Below, piece by piece: positions 1 through 9,760 of a stretch of 36,081 bases of DNA. Positions within the stretch are counted from its first letter, which is position 1, and each line of letters begins with the position of its first letter. The stretch is taken from NCBI GenBank assembly GCA_021827245.1, contig JAKAWN010000020.1, forward strand, positions 1 through 36,081, written 5' to 3'. Made by a program: the position numbers and the translations under genes. Source of the stretch: Acidobacteriota bacterium. Lineage in GTDB: Bacteria > Acidobacteriota > Terriglobia > UBA7540. The notes under the pieces are model-generated. The model saw only the letters and a program-made list of their open reading frames with translations. It had not been told where the DNA came from and ran no database searches.

Positions 1-566
1 TTCCGATCTTGAGGAATCACACCTCTCATTCGTTCAGTAGGAACAGCAACGTCCGAAGTCGAAACTGTTGAACCAACCCCTCCCTGTTCACGCCATCATG
101 CGCGAACTCACCTGCACAATCAACGCCCGCACGCGTCAGAGAACTCCAAAATCCCTGAGATACAGCCGCGGCCCTTTCGCCATCATAAGACACGCAAAGG
201 TTGGGAAATACTGAAACGATTCCAACCGGGCAGGCGCCTCTGCGGTCGCGCCTGCAGCGTCCCCATAATACCACGGAATTGCCTCTTTCTCTCAAACTCT
301 CGAAAGCGATTGGCAGGGGTTGTTAGCCGAAGAAACAGCGGGCGGGTCGTGGGTTTGTGGGGAAGCCACTGGCCCGGCTGAAGGGCGAGTGCAGGTGCGC
401 AGCAGACAGGCTGCGGTGACAATTGCAGCGCCCAGGACGACGCATGCGGTTCCAGGCGGCCTTGACGGCGAACCGGTGTGCTGCGGGAAGGCGGAGGGGA
501 AAAAGTTTCGAGAATCTGAAACCTTCAGTATTATAGGAACATCTATAGTTCTTTAGGAGAAACGCG
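1..566. other. leading non-coding stretch
   Basis: I see no convincing gene here. The open frames on both strands are short, overlap one another, lack clear ribosome binding sites and have arginine/cysteine-rich compositions typical of chance frames in GC-rich DNA. The first nine bases equal the end of a common sequencing adapter (see findings). The right end carries the presumed promoter and operator of the ArsR gene. Confidence 0.5.
532..547. promoter_or_regulatory. candidate ArsR operator (inverted repeat)
   Basis: TATAG and CTATA form perfect 5-bp inverted arms around a 6-base spacer (TATAGGAACATCTATA). The repeat ends about 20 bases before the ArsR start and just before its ribosome binding site AGGAGA. 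ArsR/SmtB proteins commonly repress their own promoter through short AT-rich dyads in this position. The assignment rests on position and symmetry only. Confidence 0.4.
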
Positions 567-935
567 ATGCCTCAACCGACACGCCGTCCGAGCCAGGTGG
601 AGAAGGACCTTTACCGGCGACACGCCGATTTCTGCAAGGTTCTTGCGCATCCCATGCGCCTGGAAATCATTGACATTCTGCATGACCGGGAAATGGCGGT
701 GACCGAGCTGGCGGCGCAACTGGAGGTGAGCATCGGCAATCTCTCCCAGCACCTGAATTTAATGAAGCAGCGGCGAGTTCTGGAATCGCGCAAGGAGGGG
801 AACAGCGTCATTTACCGCCTGGCGAACCCCAAGATGACGAAAGCCTGCGGTCTGATTCGCGAAATCCTGTTCGAGCAGATGCAGCAGGACAACGCTCTGT
901 TCAGGCACATGGACCGCTCGCACGCCTTCCGCTAA
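567..935 (+). CDS. ArsR/SmtB-family transcriptional regulator
   Basis: A 122-residue winged-helix regulator of usual ArsR length. The core FCKVLAHPMRLEIIDIL is followed by the helix-turn-helix (about residues 44-70, VTELAAQLEVSIGNLSQHL) and a wing (RKEGNSVIYRLANP). There are only two cysteines, C23 in the first helix and C94 in the last helix. No ELCV-type metal box is seen, so a thiol-redox, reactive-sulfur or metal signal sensed by this Cys pair is possible, but that is inference. The start is supported by AGGAGA seven bases upstream. It lies 120 bp before the TolC/RND genes on the same strand and probably controls them. A palindrome sits directly upstream of the gene. Confidence 0.9.
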   Translation: MPQPTRRPSQVEKDLYRRHADFCKVLAHPMRLEIIDILHDREMAVTELAAQLEVSIGNLSQHLNLMKQRRVLESRKEGNSVIYRLANPKMTKACGLIREILFEQMQQDNALFRHMDRSHAFR

Positions 936-1012
936 ATCCCTGGCGGTACGGGTGGAAGGGAAGGATGGAGAGGCTCTGAGCGGCGAGGGAGCAGTTGGCA
1001 ACACAAAGCAAA

Positions 1013-1026
1013 GTGATGAACATCAC
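1013..1026. promoter_or_regulatory. CRP-type palindrome upstream of tolC
   Basis: GTGATGAACATCAC is a perfect dyad with arms GTGAT/ATCAC and fits the Crp/Fnr-superfamily pattern GTGA-N6-TCAC. It ends 30 bases before the TolC start. The same pattern occurs twice upstream of each GbsR-like gene near 30.7 and 31.5 kb. Being so close to the start codon, it would overlap or follow the promoter, so repression or a 5'-UTR role is as likely as activation. Confidence 0.45.
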
Positions 1027-1055
1027 GGCATTCAATCCACGGACTTGATGAAACT

Positions 1056-2492
1056 ATGAAGATGAGATTCGTTAAATCCTCCAACAAGCTATGCAATCTG
1101 TTTTGCCCTGCCGCTGCCTTGAGGGTGGCGGGGGCACTGGCAATCCTGCTGGCGCTGGGCAGAGCGCCTTCGGCGAAAGCGCAGGCCAAGGCGCCAGCCC
1201 CCAGCGGTCCCGTGACCCTCGAGCAGGCAGTAAACATTGCGCTCAAGTACAACCAGACTATCAAGGCAGCGTCCGCATACGCTGACGCGGCAAGACACGC
1301 CATCGATGTAGCCAAGGCGGGCTATCTTCCTAACGTCAATTTCTCCGAAGGCTTTATGCGGGGAAATAATCCGGTTTATGTGTTCGGCACGCTGCTGACG
1401 CAACGGCAGTTCACCGCGGCTAATTTTGCTCTTCCCTTTCTCAATGTCCCTCCTCCGATCGACAACTTCAGAACCCAGTTTTCGGCCTCCATGCCACTCT
1501 ATGACTTTGGGCGCACGTCTCGAATGGTCAAAGGCGCCCGGCTGCGGTCCCAAGGCACTCACGACATTGCCGACCAAACCCGCCAGGGCGTGGTCTTCGA
1601 CGTCGTCAATGCTTACCTTAACGAGCTTCTTGCTCACCAGCGCGTCCGGGTTGCACGGGCCTCGGTAAAGATGACACAAGCCGACCTGGCCCGCGCGCAG
1701 GCGAGGGTGCAACAGGGGCTTGCAGTTGAGTCTGATGTCCTGAGCGCGCAGGCCCAACTGGCTCAGGCGAAGGAAGACCTCATCCAGGCTGAAAACAGTG
1801 TGGCGATTGGGCAGGCGTCCCTCAACGTGGCAATGGGCGTGCCAGAAGATACGCCGACAAAGACATCAGGCAAGCTCTCAGAGGTCCAGATCCCGGTCGG
1901 CAGCATCACCAGCCTGCAAGGAACCGCGCTCAAAGAGCGTCCCGATTACAAGGCGGCCGAAGTTCAAGCAGAGGATGCGCAAAATTCCGTGGGCCTGGCA
2001 AAAAGGCAATTCCTGCCCCGAATCGACATGATGGGGTCCTGGGAAGAAGACAACCAAACCTTTGCCACCCGTGGAGGCAACAATTGGGTGGCAGGAGCAA
2101 CCCTGACCTTCAATATTTTCAATGGAGGAGCCCAGCGTGCCCAATTGGCCGAATCCAGAGCCTACTTGCTACGGGCGGACGCCATGCGCTCCCGCATGGA
2201 ATCGGTAGTGCGCCTGCAGGTTCGGGAGGCCTACCTGAATCTCAACGCCGCACGCCAGCGAGTGGAGGTTTCCAAGGACTCGGCGGCTCAGGCGGATGAG
2301 AGCCTGAGAATTCTGCGCAACCGGTACGATGCAGGCCTGGCAACTATTATGGACGTGCTGCGAGCCGAGACGATGCGAACTTCAGCAGAAAACAATCATT
2401 TGAACGCTATTTACGACTATCGCCTGGCGTTTGCAGCCCTGGAACTGGCCACGGGTGAGCTCGGGCCGAACTCACCGGCGGTAACGCAATAG
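1056..2492 (+). CDS. TolC-family outer membrane efflux protein
   Basis: This 478-residue protein is the outer-membrane channel of a tripartite efflux pump. It has an N-terminal signal sequence (hydrophobic AGALAILLALG, likely cleaved after AKA near residue 42). Two repeated OEP halves follow, rich in Ala/Gln coiled-coil heptads (RVARASVKMTQADLARAQAR and the matching second-half stretch RVEVSKDSAAQADESL). The YDFGR and FNIFNGGAQR segments are typical of barrel strands in this family. It is followed after 33 bases by the membrane-fusion gene and then the RND permease, so the three encode one trans-envelope pump. The Shine-Dalgarno is weak; an ATG six bases further in (1062) is an alternative start. 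Confidence 0.93.
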   Translation: MKMRFVKSSNKLCNLFCPAAALRVAGALAILLALGRAPSAKAQAKAPAPSGPVTLEQAVNIALKYNQTIKAASAYADAARHAIDVAKAGYLPNVNFSEGFMRGNNPVYVFGTLLTQRQFTAANFALPFLNVPPPIDNFRTQFSASMPLYDFGRTSRMVKGARLRSQGTHDIADQTRQGVVFDVVNAYLNELLAHQRVRVARASVKMTQADLARAQARVQQGLAVESDVLSAQAQLAQAKEDLIQAENSVAIGQASLNVAMGVPEDTPTKTSGKLSEVQIPVGSITSLQGTALKERPDYKAAEVQAEDAQNSVGLAKRQFLPRIDMMGSWEEDNQTFATRGGNNWVAGATLTFNIFNGGAQRAQLAESRAYLLRADAMRSRMESVVRLQVREAYLNLNAARQRVEVSKDSAAQADESLRILRNRYDAGLATIMDVLRAETMRTSAENNHLNAIYDYRLAFAALELATGELGPNSPAVTQ

Positions 2493-2525
2493 CCATGCTT
2501 TGATAGGCGAGGAGATCTGTTCACG

Positions 2526-3677
2526 ATGAAAATACGAAATTATTTGCAAGCGATGCTGGCAATGATTATCGCCGCGTTCCTTGCCGGCTGCGGCTCAACG
2601 AAGCAAACGCAAGGACCCGCTCCGACCGTAGTTTCCGGAGTCGCAATCGAAACGGTCCATTATCAAGGAACCCCTGAATATTACGAGGCGGTGGGAACGG
2701 TTAAGGCCGCAATCACCAGTGTTGTGGGCGCCCAGATCAGCGGAACCGTCAAACGGGTGCTGGTAAGGGAAGGCGACTACGTGAGGCGCGGGCAACTGCT
2801 GGCTTTGATTGACTCCCGCACTCAGCAAGCCCAGCTCGCTGCTGCCGCCGCCGGCGTGGAAGAGAGCAACCAGGGACTGGCGGAGGTGGAGCAGGCGCTT
2901 CAGGCCGCCAGGGCCAACCGAACGTTTGCCGAGGCCACGTTCCGGCGTTACGAGGGGCTGCTGGCCAAGCAATCGGTGAGCCGGCAGGAATACGACAATG
3001 CGGAGACCCAATATAAGGCTGCGCTCGCAAATGAAAAGGCGGCCCAGGCAAGGCTTAAGCAGATGGAAGCTCGCCAGCAGCAGGCTCGGGCGATGCACTC
3101 CTCGGCGGCGACAGTCTACGGCTATTCGCGGATCGTTTCTCCGATCAACGGCATAGTGACTGCAAAGTCGGTTGACGAGGGGACGCTGGTGATGCCGGGC
3201 ACGCCCCTGATCACAGTTGAAGACACCGGGCATTTTCGACTGGACGCAAGCGTCCCGGTAACATTTCTCGCGATGGTCCACATCGGAAAATCGGTTCCGG
3301 TCACCATCGGTTCACAGCAGGTTGCCGGCAGAGTTGTTGAAATTGTTCCAGCCACGGACCCTGCAACCCGAACGTTCATTGCCAAAGTCGAGCTTCCAGC
3401 AAGCTGCAACTGCCAGTCGGGCCAGTATGGCTCGGCCAACTTCGCGGTCGGCACCGAGAAACGAATACTGGTTCCGAGCGCTGCTCTGGTGAGGCGGGGA
3501 GAACTGGATGGGGTGTTTGTAGTCGACTCGGAAGGCACAGCCTACTACCGGCTGGTGAAGACGGGAAAGACGCTGGGAGACCAGGTGGAAATTCTCTCAG
3601 GACTTGATGACGGCGAACACGTGGCTGTCTCAAAGATCAATCAACTTAGCGACGGAGTGCGGGTCCAAACCTCATGA
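2526..3677 (+). CDS. RND efflux periplasmic adaptor (membrane-fusion) lipoprotein
   Basis: The 383-residue protein links the RND permease to TolC. The signal peptide ends in a lipobox, LAGC, with lipidated Cys22, so it should be anchored in a membrane. Order: a first lipoyl half ([21 protein letters not shown], ending [10 protein letters not shown]), a coiled-coil hairpin of alternating Ala/Gln/Glu/Arg residues (about residues 100-190), a second lipoyl half ([20 protein letters not shown]), then beta-barrel and membrane-proximal domains ending in [13 protein letters not shown]. The length is normal for the HlyD/AcrA family. Its stop overlaps the permease start by four bases (ATGA), showing translational coupling. 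Confidence 0.93.
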   Translation: MKIRNYLQAMLAMIIAAFLAGCGSTKQTQGPAPTVVSGVAIETVHYQGTPEYYEAVGTVKAAITSVVGAQISGTVKRVLVREGDYVRRGQLLALIDSRTQQAQLAAAAAGVEESNQGLAEVEQALQAARANRTFAEATFRRYEGLLAKQSVSRQEYDNAETQYKAALANEKAAQARLKQMEARQQQARAMHSSAATVYGYSRIVSPINGIVTAKSVDEGTLVMPGTPLITVEDTGHFRLDASVPVTFLAMVHIGKSVPVTIGSQQVAGRVVEIVPATDPATRTFIAKVELPASCNCQSGQYGSANFAVGTEKRILVPSAALVRRGELDGVFVVDSEGTAYYRLVKTGKTLGDQVEILSGLDDGEHVAVSKINQLSDGVRVQTS

Positions 3678-6600
3678 AAAACAGCGAACTTGGCGTCGCC
3701 GGCCGCGTCGCCAGATACTTTATCAATTCAAAGTTAACCCCTCTGCTGATGATCTTCGCGATCCTGTTGGGCGCGTTTGCAATCTATAAAACGCCCCGCG
3801 AAGAAGATCCGCAGATCGTCGTGCCCATGATGGATGTCTTCGTGGGAATGCCGGGCGCCAGCGCCAAAGAAGTGGAACGGCGCGTCACCACGCCCATGGA
3901 ACGGCTGATCTGGGAAATTCCCGGGGTCAAGTACGTCTATTCGATGTCCTACCCCGGCAAGAGCATGATTATTGTCCGGTTCAAGGTGGGACAGGACGAA
4001 GAAAGGTCGATCGTCAAGCTCTATAACAAGCTCTATTCGAACTTCGATCTGATTCCTCCGGGAGCCACAAAACCTCTGATCAAGCCGCGAACCATCTACG
4101 ACGTGCCTATTCTGGCACTCACGTTCTGGAGCAACCGCTACGGCGACTACCAGATTCGCAGGGTCGTTGCGGAAGTCCAGCGAAGGGTTCAGACCATCCA
4201 GAATGTTTCAGAAACCCAGATCCTGGGCGGCCAGAAGCGCGAGATTCGGGTGGAGCTCAGCCCGGCCAAGATGGCGGCGTACGGCGTCGCCCCGGCAGCC
4301 ATTATTCCTGCTCTGGATCAATCTAACCAGCAGCTTCAGTCGGGCGAATTCGCTTCCAACAACCGCGAATACAGCGTTGAAACCGGCGACTTCCTGCGTA
4401 CGGGTGAGGAAGTGGGCAGCATCGTCATCGGAGTATCTCAAGGCCGTCCGGTTTACCTTCGCGACGTCGCGACCATCAAGGACGGACCCGCGGACCCCTC
4501 TGACTATGTGCTGTTCGGCTACGGCAAAGCCGCAAAAGAAGACAGGCAGAGCCGTATCAGCGACTTCCCGGCTTCTACCCTGACGGTTGCCAAGCTCAAG
4601 GGCACCAACGCAGTCACCACGGCGGACGACGTCCTGAAAATGGTCAAGGAGCTTAAGGGCAATGTTATCCCTGAAGGCATCCACATGACCATTACCCGGA
4701 ATTACGGCCGTTCGGCGGAGGAGAAGTCCAACGAATTGCTGGAACACCTGCTCCTTGCGACTATCTCCGTTACGGTGCTGATCGCCCTCGCGCTTGGCTG
4801 GCGGCCTTCGATTGTGGTTCTGGCCGCCGTCCCCGTCACCCTGGCCTTTGCACTGTTCGTATTCTACATGTACGGCTACACGCTCAACCGGGTAACCCTC
4901 TTTGCCCTGATCTTTTGCATCGGCATACTGGTTGACGACGCCATTGTTGTGGTTGAAAACATCTCGCGGCATTTCCATCTGCCGCAAAACAAGGGCCGTC
5001 CATTGGCAGACGTAGCTGCGGAAGCTGTGGATGAAGTCGGCAACCCGACCATTCTGGCCACGTTTACCGTCATTGCCGCGGTTTTCCCCATGGCATTTGT
5101 CGGTGGCCTGATGGGGCCGTACATGCGGCCAATCCCCATCGGCGCATCCATGGCGATGATTTTCTCTCTAATGGTGGCGTTTGTCGTTTCACCCTGGGCC
5201 GCGTTGCGGGTGCTTGCCCACGCGAAGCCGAACTCGCATGACGGAGAATCCGGAGGTCCCGACCGTCTGCAGCGCCTCTATCGACGAGTCTTGACCCCGC
5301 TTATCAAGAGTCCCAGGAAGCGGGCGTTTTTCCTTGGAGGAGTCGTTCTTCTCCTGCTCGTTGTTCTTGCTCTCCCTCTGGCGAAAATCGTTCTGGTCAA
5401 GATGCTGCCTTTCGATAATAAGGACGAGTTCCAGGTGATGATCGACATGCCCAAGGGAACCACTCTTGAGCAAACGGCCATGGTTACGCAGAAAATCGCA
5501 CGGCGCCTCGCTGAGAATCGGGAAGTAGTCGATTACGTGAATTACATTGGCATCGCCGCTCCTTACGATTTCAACGGTCTGGTCCGGCACTACTTCCTGC
5601 GGAAAGGACCCACAGACGCAGAAATCTATGTGAATCTCGTAGGGAAGTCCAAGCGTTCAATCCAGAGCCACGAAATCGCAATGCGCATCCGCCGTGATAT
5701 CGATCCCATCGGGTTCAAATACGGCGCCCGGATAAAGGTCGCAGAGATTCCACCCGGACCTCCAGTGCAGGCAACGCTGGTTGCTGAAATCTTCGGCCCC
5801 AGCTACGAAGGGCAAATTGACGTAGCTCAAAAGGTCTTGCACATCTTCGAACATACGCCGGGCGTGGTGGACGTGGACTGGAGCGTGTTGGCGCCCCAGC
5901 GCAAACTCCACTTCATCGTGGACAAACGAAAGGCCGCGCTGGATGGCGTTTCCACTGCACAGATCGCCCAGACCCTGCACCTGGCGCTGGATGGCGATGT
6001 CGTCGGTATCGCCCATATTCCCGACGAACGCGAGGATGTGGACATCGTGCTCCGGGTTCCGCGTGCCCAGCGGTCCAGCGTGAACAGTCTGGGTGAAATC
6101 CGGGTGATCTCCCAAAACGGGACCCTGGTTCCTTTAAGCGAACTCACCCACGTGAAAGAGGAGACCATCGAGCAGACCATCTATCACAAAGACCTCAAGC
6201 GCGTGGTTTATGTCACGGGCGACGTGGCAGGCAGAGAAGACAGTCCAATTTACCCGATGCTCACGATGTCAAAGGAACTGGACAAAATCAAGACGCCCAC
6301 CGGTACCACCATAGACCCTTATTTCACACATGAGCCGTTCCTGACCAGCACCTATTCCATGAAGTGGGGTGGCGAATGGCAAATTACCTATGAAACATTC
6401 AGAGATCTGGGATTCGCCTTTATGGTGGCGCTGCTGCTGATTTACGTGATGGTGGTGGGATGGTTCCAGTCCTTTATTGTCCCCCTGGTCATCATGGCGC
6501 CCATTCCATTAACTCTGATAGGCGTCCTGCCGTTGCACGCCATGATGGGAGCTTTCTTTACGGCCACGTCCATCATCGGGGTCATTGCCCTGGCAGGGAT

Positions 6601-6919
6601 CATCGTCCGGAACTCGATTTTGATCGTCGACTTTGTCGAGTTGCGCCTGGCGCAGGGAATGCCATTGGATGAATCCGTTGTGGACGCCGGCGCCGTGCGC
6701 TTCCGTCCCATTCTCCTCACTGCGGCTGCCGTGGTTGTCGGAGCTTTCGTGATCCTGCCTGACCCCATCTTCAAAGGGTTGGCAATCTCGCTGATCGCCG
6801 GGGCCATTGCCTCGACGCTGCTCTCGCAAGTCGCGGTGCCCATTTTGTATTACCTGAGTGCCCGGAAAAAGTATCCGCTGCCGAAACAAGAAGAAGGGCC
6901 TTCGGGAGGTGCTGAATGA
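3674..6919 (+). CDS. RND-family efflux permease
   Basis: The 1081-residue protein is the inner-membrane, proton-driven pump. It has the AcrB-type duplicated plan: a first transmembrane helix near residues 20-38, a large periplasmic domain, a block of helices (about 335-540), a second periplasmic domain and a last helix block (about 905-1065). The proton-relay pair D421-D422 is present in [13 protein letters not shown]. The second half carries [20 protein letters not shown], the usual TM11 region. The overall sequence looks nearer the multidrug (HAE) branch than the metal (CusA) branch; no methionine cluster for Cu or Ag is obvious. The substrate cannot be told. Both ends overlap neighbours by four bases (ATGA), so it is co-translated with the adaptor and the stress protein. 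Confidence 0.94.
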   Translation: MKNSELGVAGRVARYFINSKLTPLLMIFAILLGAFAIYKTPREEDPQIVVPMMDVFVGMPGASAKEVERRVTTPMERLIWEIPGVKYVYSMSYPGKSMIIVRFKVGQDEERSIVKLYNKLYSNFDLIPPGATKPLIKPRTIYDVPILALTFWSNRYGDYQIRRVVAEVQRRVQTIQNVSETQILGGQKREIRVELSPAKMAAYGVAPAAIIPALDQSNQQLQSGEFASNNREYSVETGDFLRTGEEVGSIVIGVSQGRPVYLRDVATIKDGPADPSDYVLFGYGKAAKEDRQSRISDFPASTLTVAKLKGTNAVTTADDVLKMVKELKGNVIPEGIHMTITRNYGRSAEEKSNELLEHLLLATISVTVLIALALGWRPSIVVLAAVPVTLAFALFVFYMYGYTLNRVTLFALIFCIGILVDDAIVVVENISRHFHLPQNKGRPLADVAAEAVDEVGNPTILATFTVIAAVFPMAFVGGLMGPYMRPIPIGASMAMIFSLMVAFVVSPWAALRVLAHAKPNSHDGESGGPDRLQRLYRRVLTPLIKSPRKRAFFLGGVVLLLLVVLALPLAKIVLVKMLPFDNKDEFQVMIDMPKGTTLEQTAMVTQKIARRLAENREVVDYVNYIGIAAPYDFNGLVRHYFLRKGPTDAEIYVNLVGKSKRSIQSHEIAMRIRRDIDPIGFKYGARIKVAEIPPGPPVQATLVAEIFGPSYEGQIDVAQKVLHIFEHTPGVVDVDWSVLAPQRKLHFIVDKRKAALDGVSTAQIAQTLHLALDGDVVGIAHIPDEREDVDIVLRVPRAQRSSVNSLGEIRVISQNGTLVPLSELTHVKEETIEQTIYHKDLKRVVYVTGDVAGREDSPIYPMLTMSKELDKIKTPTGTTIDPYFTHEPFLTSTYSMKWGGEWQITYETFRDLGFAFMVALLLIYVMVVGWFQSFIVPLVIMAPIPLTLIGVLPLHAMMGAFFTATSIIGVIALAGIIVRNSILIVDFVELRLAQGMPLDESVVDAGAVRFRPILLTAAAVVVGAFVILPDPIFKGLAISLIAGAIASTLLSQVAVPILYYLSARKKYPLPKQEEGPSGGAE

Positions 6920-7788
6920 CACTTCTTAAGCCAAACAACATCCTGTGTCCGGTAGATCTCAGCCCTGCCTCGGACGCCACGCTGCGCTGGGCGGGGCTCT
7001 TCGCCCGCACCTTCAACACCCGGGTGGAAGTTCTCTATGCCGACTGGTGGGAACCTCCACGCTACTTCACGGAGGGCCAGATCCAGGCGCTCTCAAAACA
7101 GGAGCAGGCGGGCGAAAAGGCTGTCCGGACAGAGTTGGAGGCACTGGCCAAAACGACGTTGGAGGATGTAGCGCCTTATAACGTCACCGTGATCGAGGGC
7201 TATCCCACCCAGCAGATCCTGGAGCGGGCAAAAAAGCTGATGACCGGCCTGATCGTCATGGGCAGCCACGGCCGCACCGGGATGGCGAGGCTGCGCCTGG
7301 GCTCAGTAGCCGAAGACGTCGTCCGCGCGTCCGCGTGCCCGGTTCTGATTGTGAAATCTGCGAAGGATCCGGGACGCTCGCCCACTATCGAGAATATTCT
7401 CTGCCCGATAAATTTCTCCACGCTGTCCAGGCAATGCCTGGAACTCTCCTCTAACCTGGCCAGCGCTTTTGGCGCCCGGCTCTGGGTGGTCCACGCTACG
7501 GATGGCGAGGAGATGAACCTGGAGGAAGTCCACCAGCGCATCTGCGAGTGGGTGCCACAGGAAATTCGAGGACGTTGCCAGATTTCGGAGGTCGTTCGCA
7601 AAGGCAACGCCGCCGAGCAGATCGTCCTGATGGCACGGGAACATTCCGCCGATCTGATTATCATTGGCGCGCAGCATCAGCCATTCTTGGAATTCACGAC
7701 TCTGGGAACAACAACGGAAAAGGTAATGCGCCACAGCCTTGCTTCGGTTCTGGTGGTACCAATGGCGAAAGCCGAAAGCGGCAATTGA
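6916..7788 (+). CDS. universal stress protein, two UspA domains
   Basis: The 290-residue cytoplasmic protein holds two tandem Usp domains (about 1-145 and 155-285). The first ends with the full nucleotide-binding pattern G-2x-G-9x-G-S, starting at G116 ([15 protein letters not shown]), so it should bind ATP. In the second the matching segment is [16 protein letters not shown], where the second glycine is His, so ATP binding there is doubtful. Double-Usp proteins of this length are common. It is coupled to the RND permease by an ATGA overlap and followed 18 bases later by the DUF2892 gene, which places it in the same operon. A stress-linked role beside the pump is inferred; its partner is unknown. 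Confidence 0.92.
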   Translation: MTLLKPNNILCPVDLSPASDATLRWAGLFARTFNTRVEVLYADWWEPPRYFTEGQIQALSKQEQAGEKAVRTELEALAKTTLEDVAPYNVTVIEGYPTQQILERAKKLMTGLIVMGSHGRTGMARLRLGSVAEDVVRASACPVLIVKSAKDPGRSPTIENILCPINFSTLSRQCLELSSNLASAFGARLWVVHATDGEEMNLEEVHQRICEWVPQEIRGRCQISEVVRKGNAAEQIVLMAREHSADLIIIGAQHQPFLEFTTLGTTTEKVMRHSLASVLVVPMAKAESGN

Positions 7789-7806
7789 TTTGAGGAGGAG
7801 GGTCTT

Positions 7807-7995
7807 ATGGACTTAAATCGATGGCTCAGGCTGATTGCTGGAGCCTTTATTATGGCCAGCATTCTGCTGGGTCACTTCGTCAATGAATGGTGGTATGCGT
7901 TTACGGCCTTTGTGGGGCTGAACCTGTTTCAGTCCGCCTTCACCAACTGGTGTCCGATGATGGCAGTCCTGCGTAAGCTGGGTGTGAGGGCGTAG
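7807..7995 (+). CDS. small DUF2892 (YgaP-type) inner-membrane protein
   Basis: The 62-residue protein consists of two hydrophobic helices (about 8-24 and 28-45) and the signature NLFQSAFTNWCPMMAVLRKLGV, which matches the DUF2892 transmembrane domain found alone or after the rhodanese domain of YgaP. A very strong ribosome binding site (GAGGAGGAGGG) precedes the ATG. It closes the ArsR-TolC-adaptor-RND-Usp cluster. In E. coli a DUF2892/rhodanese protein (YgaP) sits beside a sulfide-responsive ArsR protein (YgaV), so linkage with a two-cysteine ArsR here is suggestive of sulfur stress, but no rhodanese domain is present. Confidence 0.85.
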   Translation: MDLNRWLRLIAGAFIMASILLGHFVNEWWYAFTAFVGLNLFQSAFTNWCPMMAVLRKLGVRA

Positions 7996-8143
7996 CCCTG
8001 ACGAGCTGCTTCGATTTGCCACAAGGAACCGTTGATCCCGCCGACAGAATTGAATGTAGGCGTGTGGCCAACATCTTTGCCATGGAGTATCTCGTATTGG
8101 AGACGCCAAGCTTGGTCTGCCCGCTAAGCTTCTGTCGTTTCGA

Positions 8144-8184
8144 TGATCGTGAGTGATCCGATCATGCCTATCCAGCATTATAAT
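8144..8184 (+). promoter_or_regulatory. promoter and TGATC boxes upstream of the transglycosylase gene
   Basis: A perfect -10 hexamer TATAAT lies at 8179-8184, 23 bases before the chosen start. Upstream are TGATC at 8144-8148, TGATC at 8154-8158 and GATCA at 8160-8164. The last two form the 11-bp palindrome TGATCCGATCA, which would cover the -35 region. The -35 hexamer itself is poor, so activator binding is possible. Confidence 0.4.
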
Positions 8185-8206
8185 GAGGGCTAGATAGGTG
8201 GACGAG

Positions 8207-9478
8207 ATGCGACTTGGTTCCCGTTTCTGCCGCGTGTTCCTACTCGTCGCAGGCGGGGCGATAGTTTCTCTTTCAGGGTGGGTCTGGTGTCTTGTCCGGC
8301 CGCAGAAGATTGATACCGCGTTGGCGCCCTGTCTTCCGATCATCCGGCTCGATGGCAATCACCTGGTCGTCCAGACACGCGCCGATGCTCTGCTGGCAAG
8401 AGTGGACGACTTCAAGTCAGAGGTTGAAGCCTATCTCTATTTTGAATACCTCAGAAACCACATTGGACTTGCGAGCTCGGACATCCTGCTCACTTTAAAA
8501 GGAACGGAGGCAGGGCCGCACTATCAAATCTTCCTGGTACTCAATAACAATCTGCTGTGGGCTGTCCCTTATCTGGCCCGCCTGCGGGCGGAAGGTTACA
8601 TCCCCAATTATAAGCTCCACCAAGCAACATACCAGAACCTGGCCCGGAAGCGTCTTGAAACGGCTGTCTTTCAGGGCTGCTACGATCCCCCAAGAATTCC
8701 TCCGCTGTCGTCAATACCGTCCTCCCGCCTTCTCATTCCGCTTACTCGCTTCCTTGTGTTCAAGTCGAGGACCGACCGGCGCGTCCGGTTGCGGATCTGG
8801 CCAGTCCCTACGACGCTCTCTTACCCACAGGCAGAAGAACTCGCAAAGGACATCCTTGATGTCACCCGTTTCTACCACCTGCCACTTCCAATTTTCCTGG
8901 GCATCGGCGCCATGGAAAACGATTACATGAATGTGCGGGGCGACCTGGCTCATGCCATCTGGAAGCGATGGCCGCAAAGGGGCGACATCGTTCTGGAGCG
9001 TGCGCACGGAATGTTCCTGGTCAGCGACTACGCCATGGGGGTGTGGCAGATTACGCGGGACACACTGCGCTACGCCCATGAGTTATATCTGCAAGACGCC
9101 AGAAAACGGAATTACTCCCTTCTCCCACCCCGTCTCCGACCCGCAAAGAAGCTCAGCTTCGATTTAGACGATTCCCAGGTCCTCACCACTTACGCGGGTC
9201 TGCTCCTGCGCCACCTGCTCGACAAGACTCACGGTGACATTGCGGAAGCCGTTGGTGCTTATAATGGCGGCCTCATGGCACCCAACTACCAATATGCCGC
9301 CGGAGTGGAAGCTGTGGCATCCTACGCTCAGAGCTTTCTTGAGCGCGCGGCAAATCTGGACGGACTGAGCATCGCAAAGTCTTGGCTCGTGCACCAGTCA
9401 TCCCTCAAGCACAGCGTCGAAATGGCTACAGACGCGTCCGCACCCCTTCATGAACGTCTGAATCTGGGTTCGGAGTGA
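8207..9478 (+). CDS. lytic transglycosylase-like (SLT fold) exported protein
   Basis: I chose the ATG at 8207 (AGGTGG five bases upstream) over a GTG at 8198, giving 423 residues. An N-terminal hydrophobic segment (VFLLVAGGAIVSLSGWVW) is an anchor or uncleaved signal. The C-terminal half has the goose-lysozyme/Slt arrangement: catalytic Glu in FLGIGAMENDY (E240 counted from the GTG), then GVWQIT (about 281-286) and AYNGG (about 354-358). The N-terminal 200 residues resemble nothing I recognise and may position the enzyme. Substrate would be peptidoglycan in the periplasm. Its own promoter and the 280-bp gap after it suggest a single-gene unit. Confidence 0.7.
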   Translation: MRLGSRFCRVFLLVAGGAIVSLSGWVWCLVRPQKIDTALAPCLPIIRLDGNHLVVQTRADALLARVDDFKSEVEAYLYFEYLRNHIGLASSDILLTLKGTEAGPHYQIFLVLNNNLLWAVPYLARLRAEGYIPNYKLHQATYQNLARKRLETAVFQGCYDPPRIPPLSSIPSSRLLIPLTRFLVFKSRTDRRVRLRIWPVPTTLSYPQAEELAKDILDVTRFYHLPLPIFLGIGAMENDYMNVRGDLAHAIWKRWPQRGDIVLERAHGMFLVSDYAMGVWQITRDTLRYAHELYLQDARKRNYSLLPPRLRPAKKLSFDLDDSQVLTTYAGLLLRHLLDKTHGDIAEAVGAYNGGLMAPNYQYAAGVEAVASYAQSFLERAANLDGLSIAKSWLVHQSSLKHSVEMATDASAPLHERLNLGSE

Positions 9479-9760
9479 TCCGGCCTGCAGGTTTTCCATG
9501 AAGTACTTCAGAGACCCTTCGCGGAGTTGTGTCCACGACTATCATTGCTCCAGCCATCCCTCGATCTGTCTTCGTGGCGTACGGAGCGTGTTTGCATAGC
9601 TCGGAACTGGGAGGCACATTGACTTCCACGCCTTGCTGAAAAGGAACCCTCGCCACAGGATGCGCACGTGTCTTTGACATCGCTCCGGCCGTAGAGTTAG
9701 GATTGAGCTTCGGGGCGGTCCTTTAGGTCGGTACGAATCGAGATCAGACGGAGGTAGCCG

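Noticed and set aside
4208..4987. 259-codon open frame on the minus strand
   Set aside because: Antisense to the RND permease; shadow of biased codon use.
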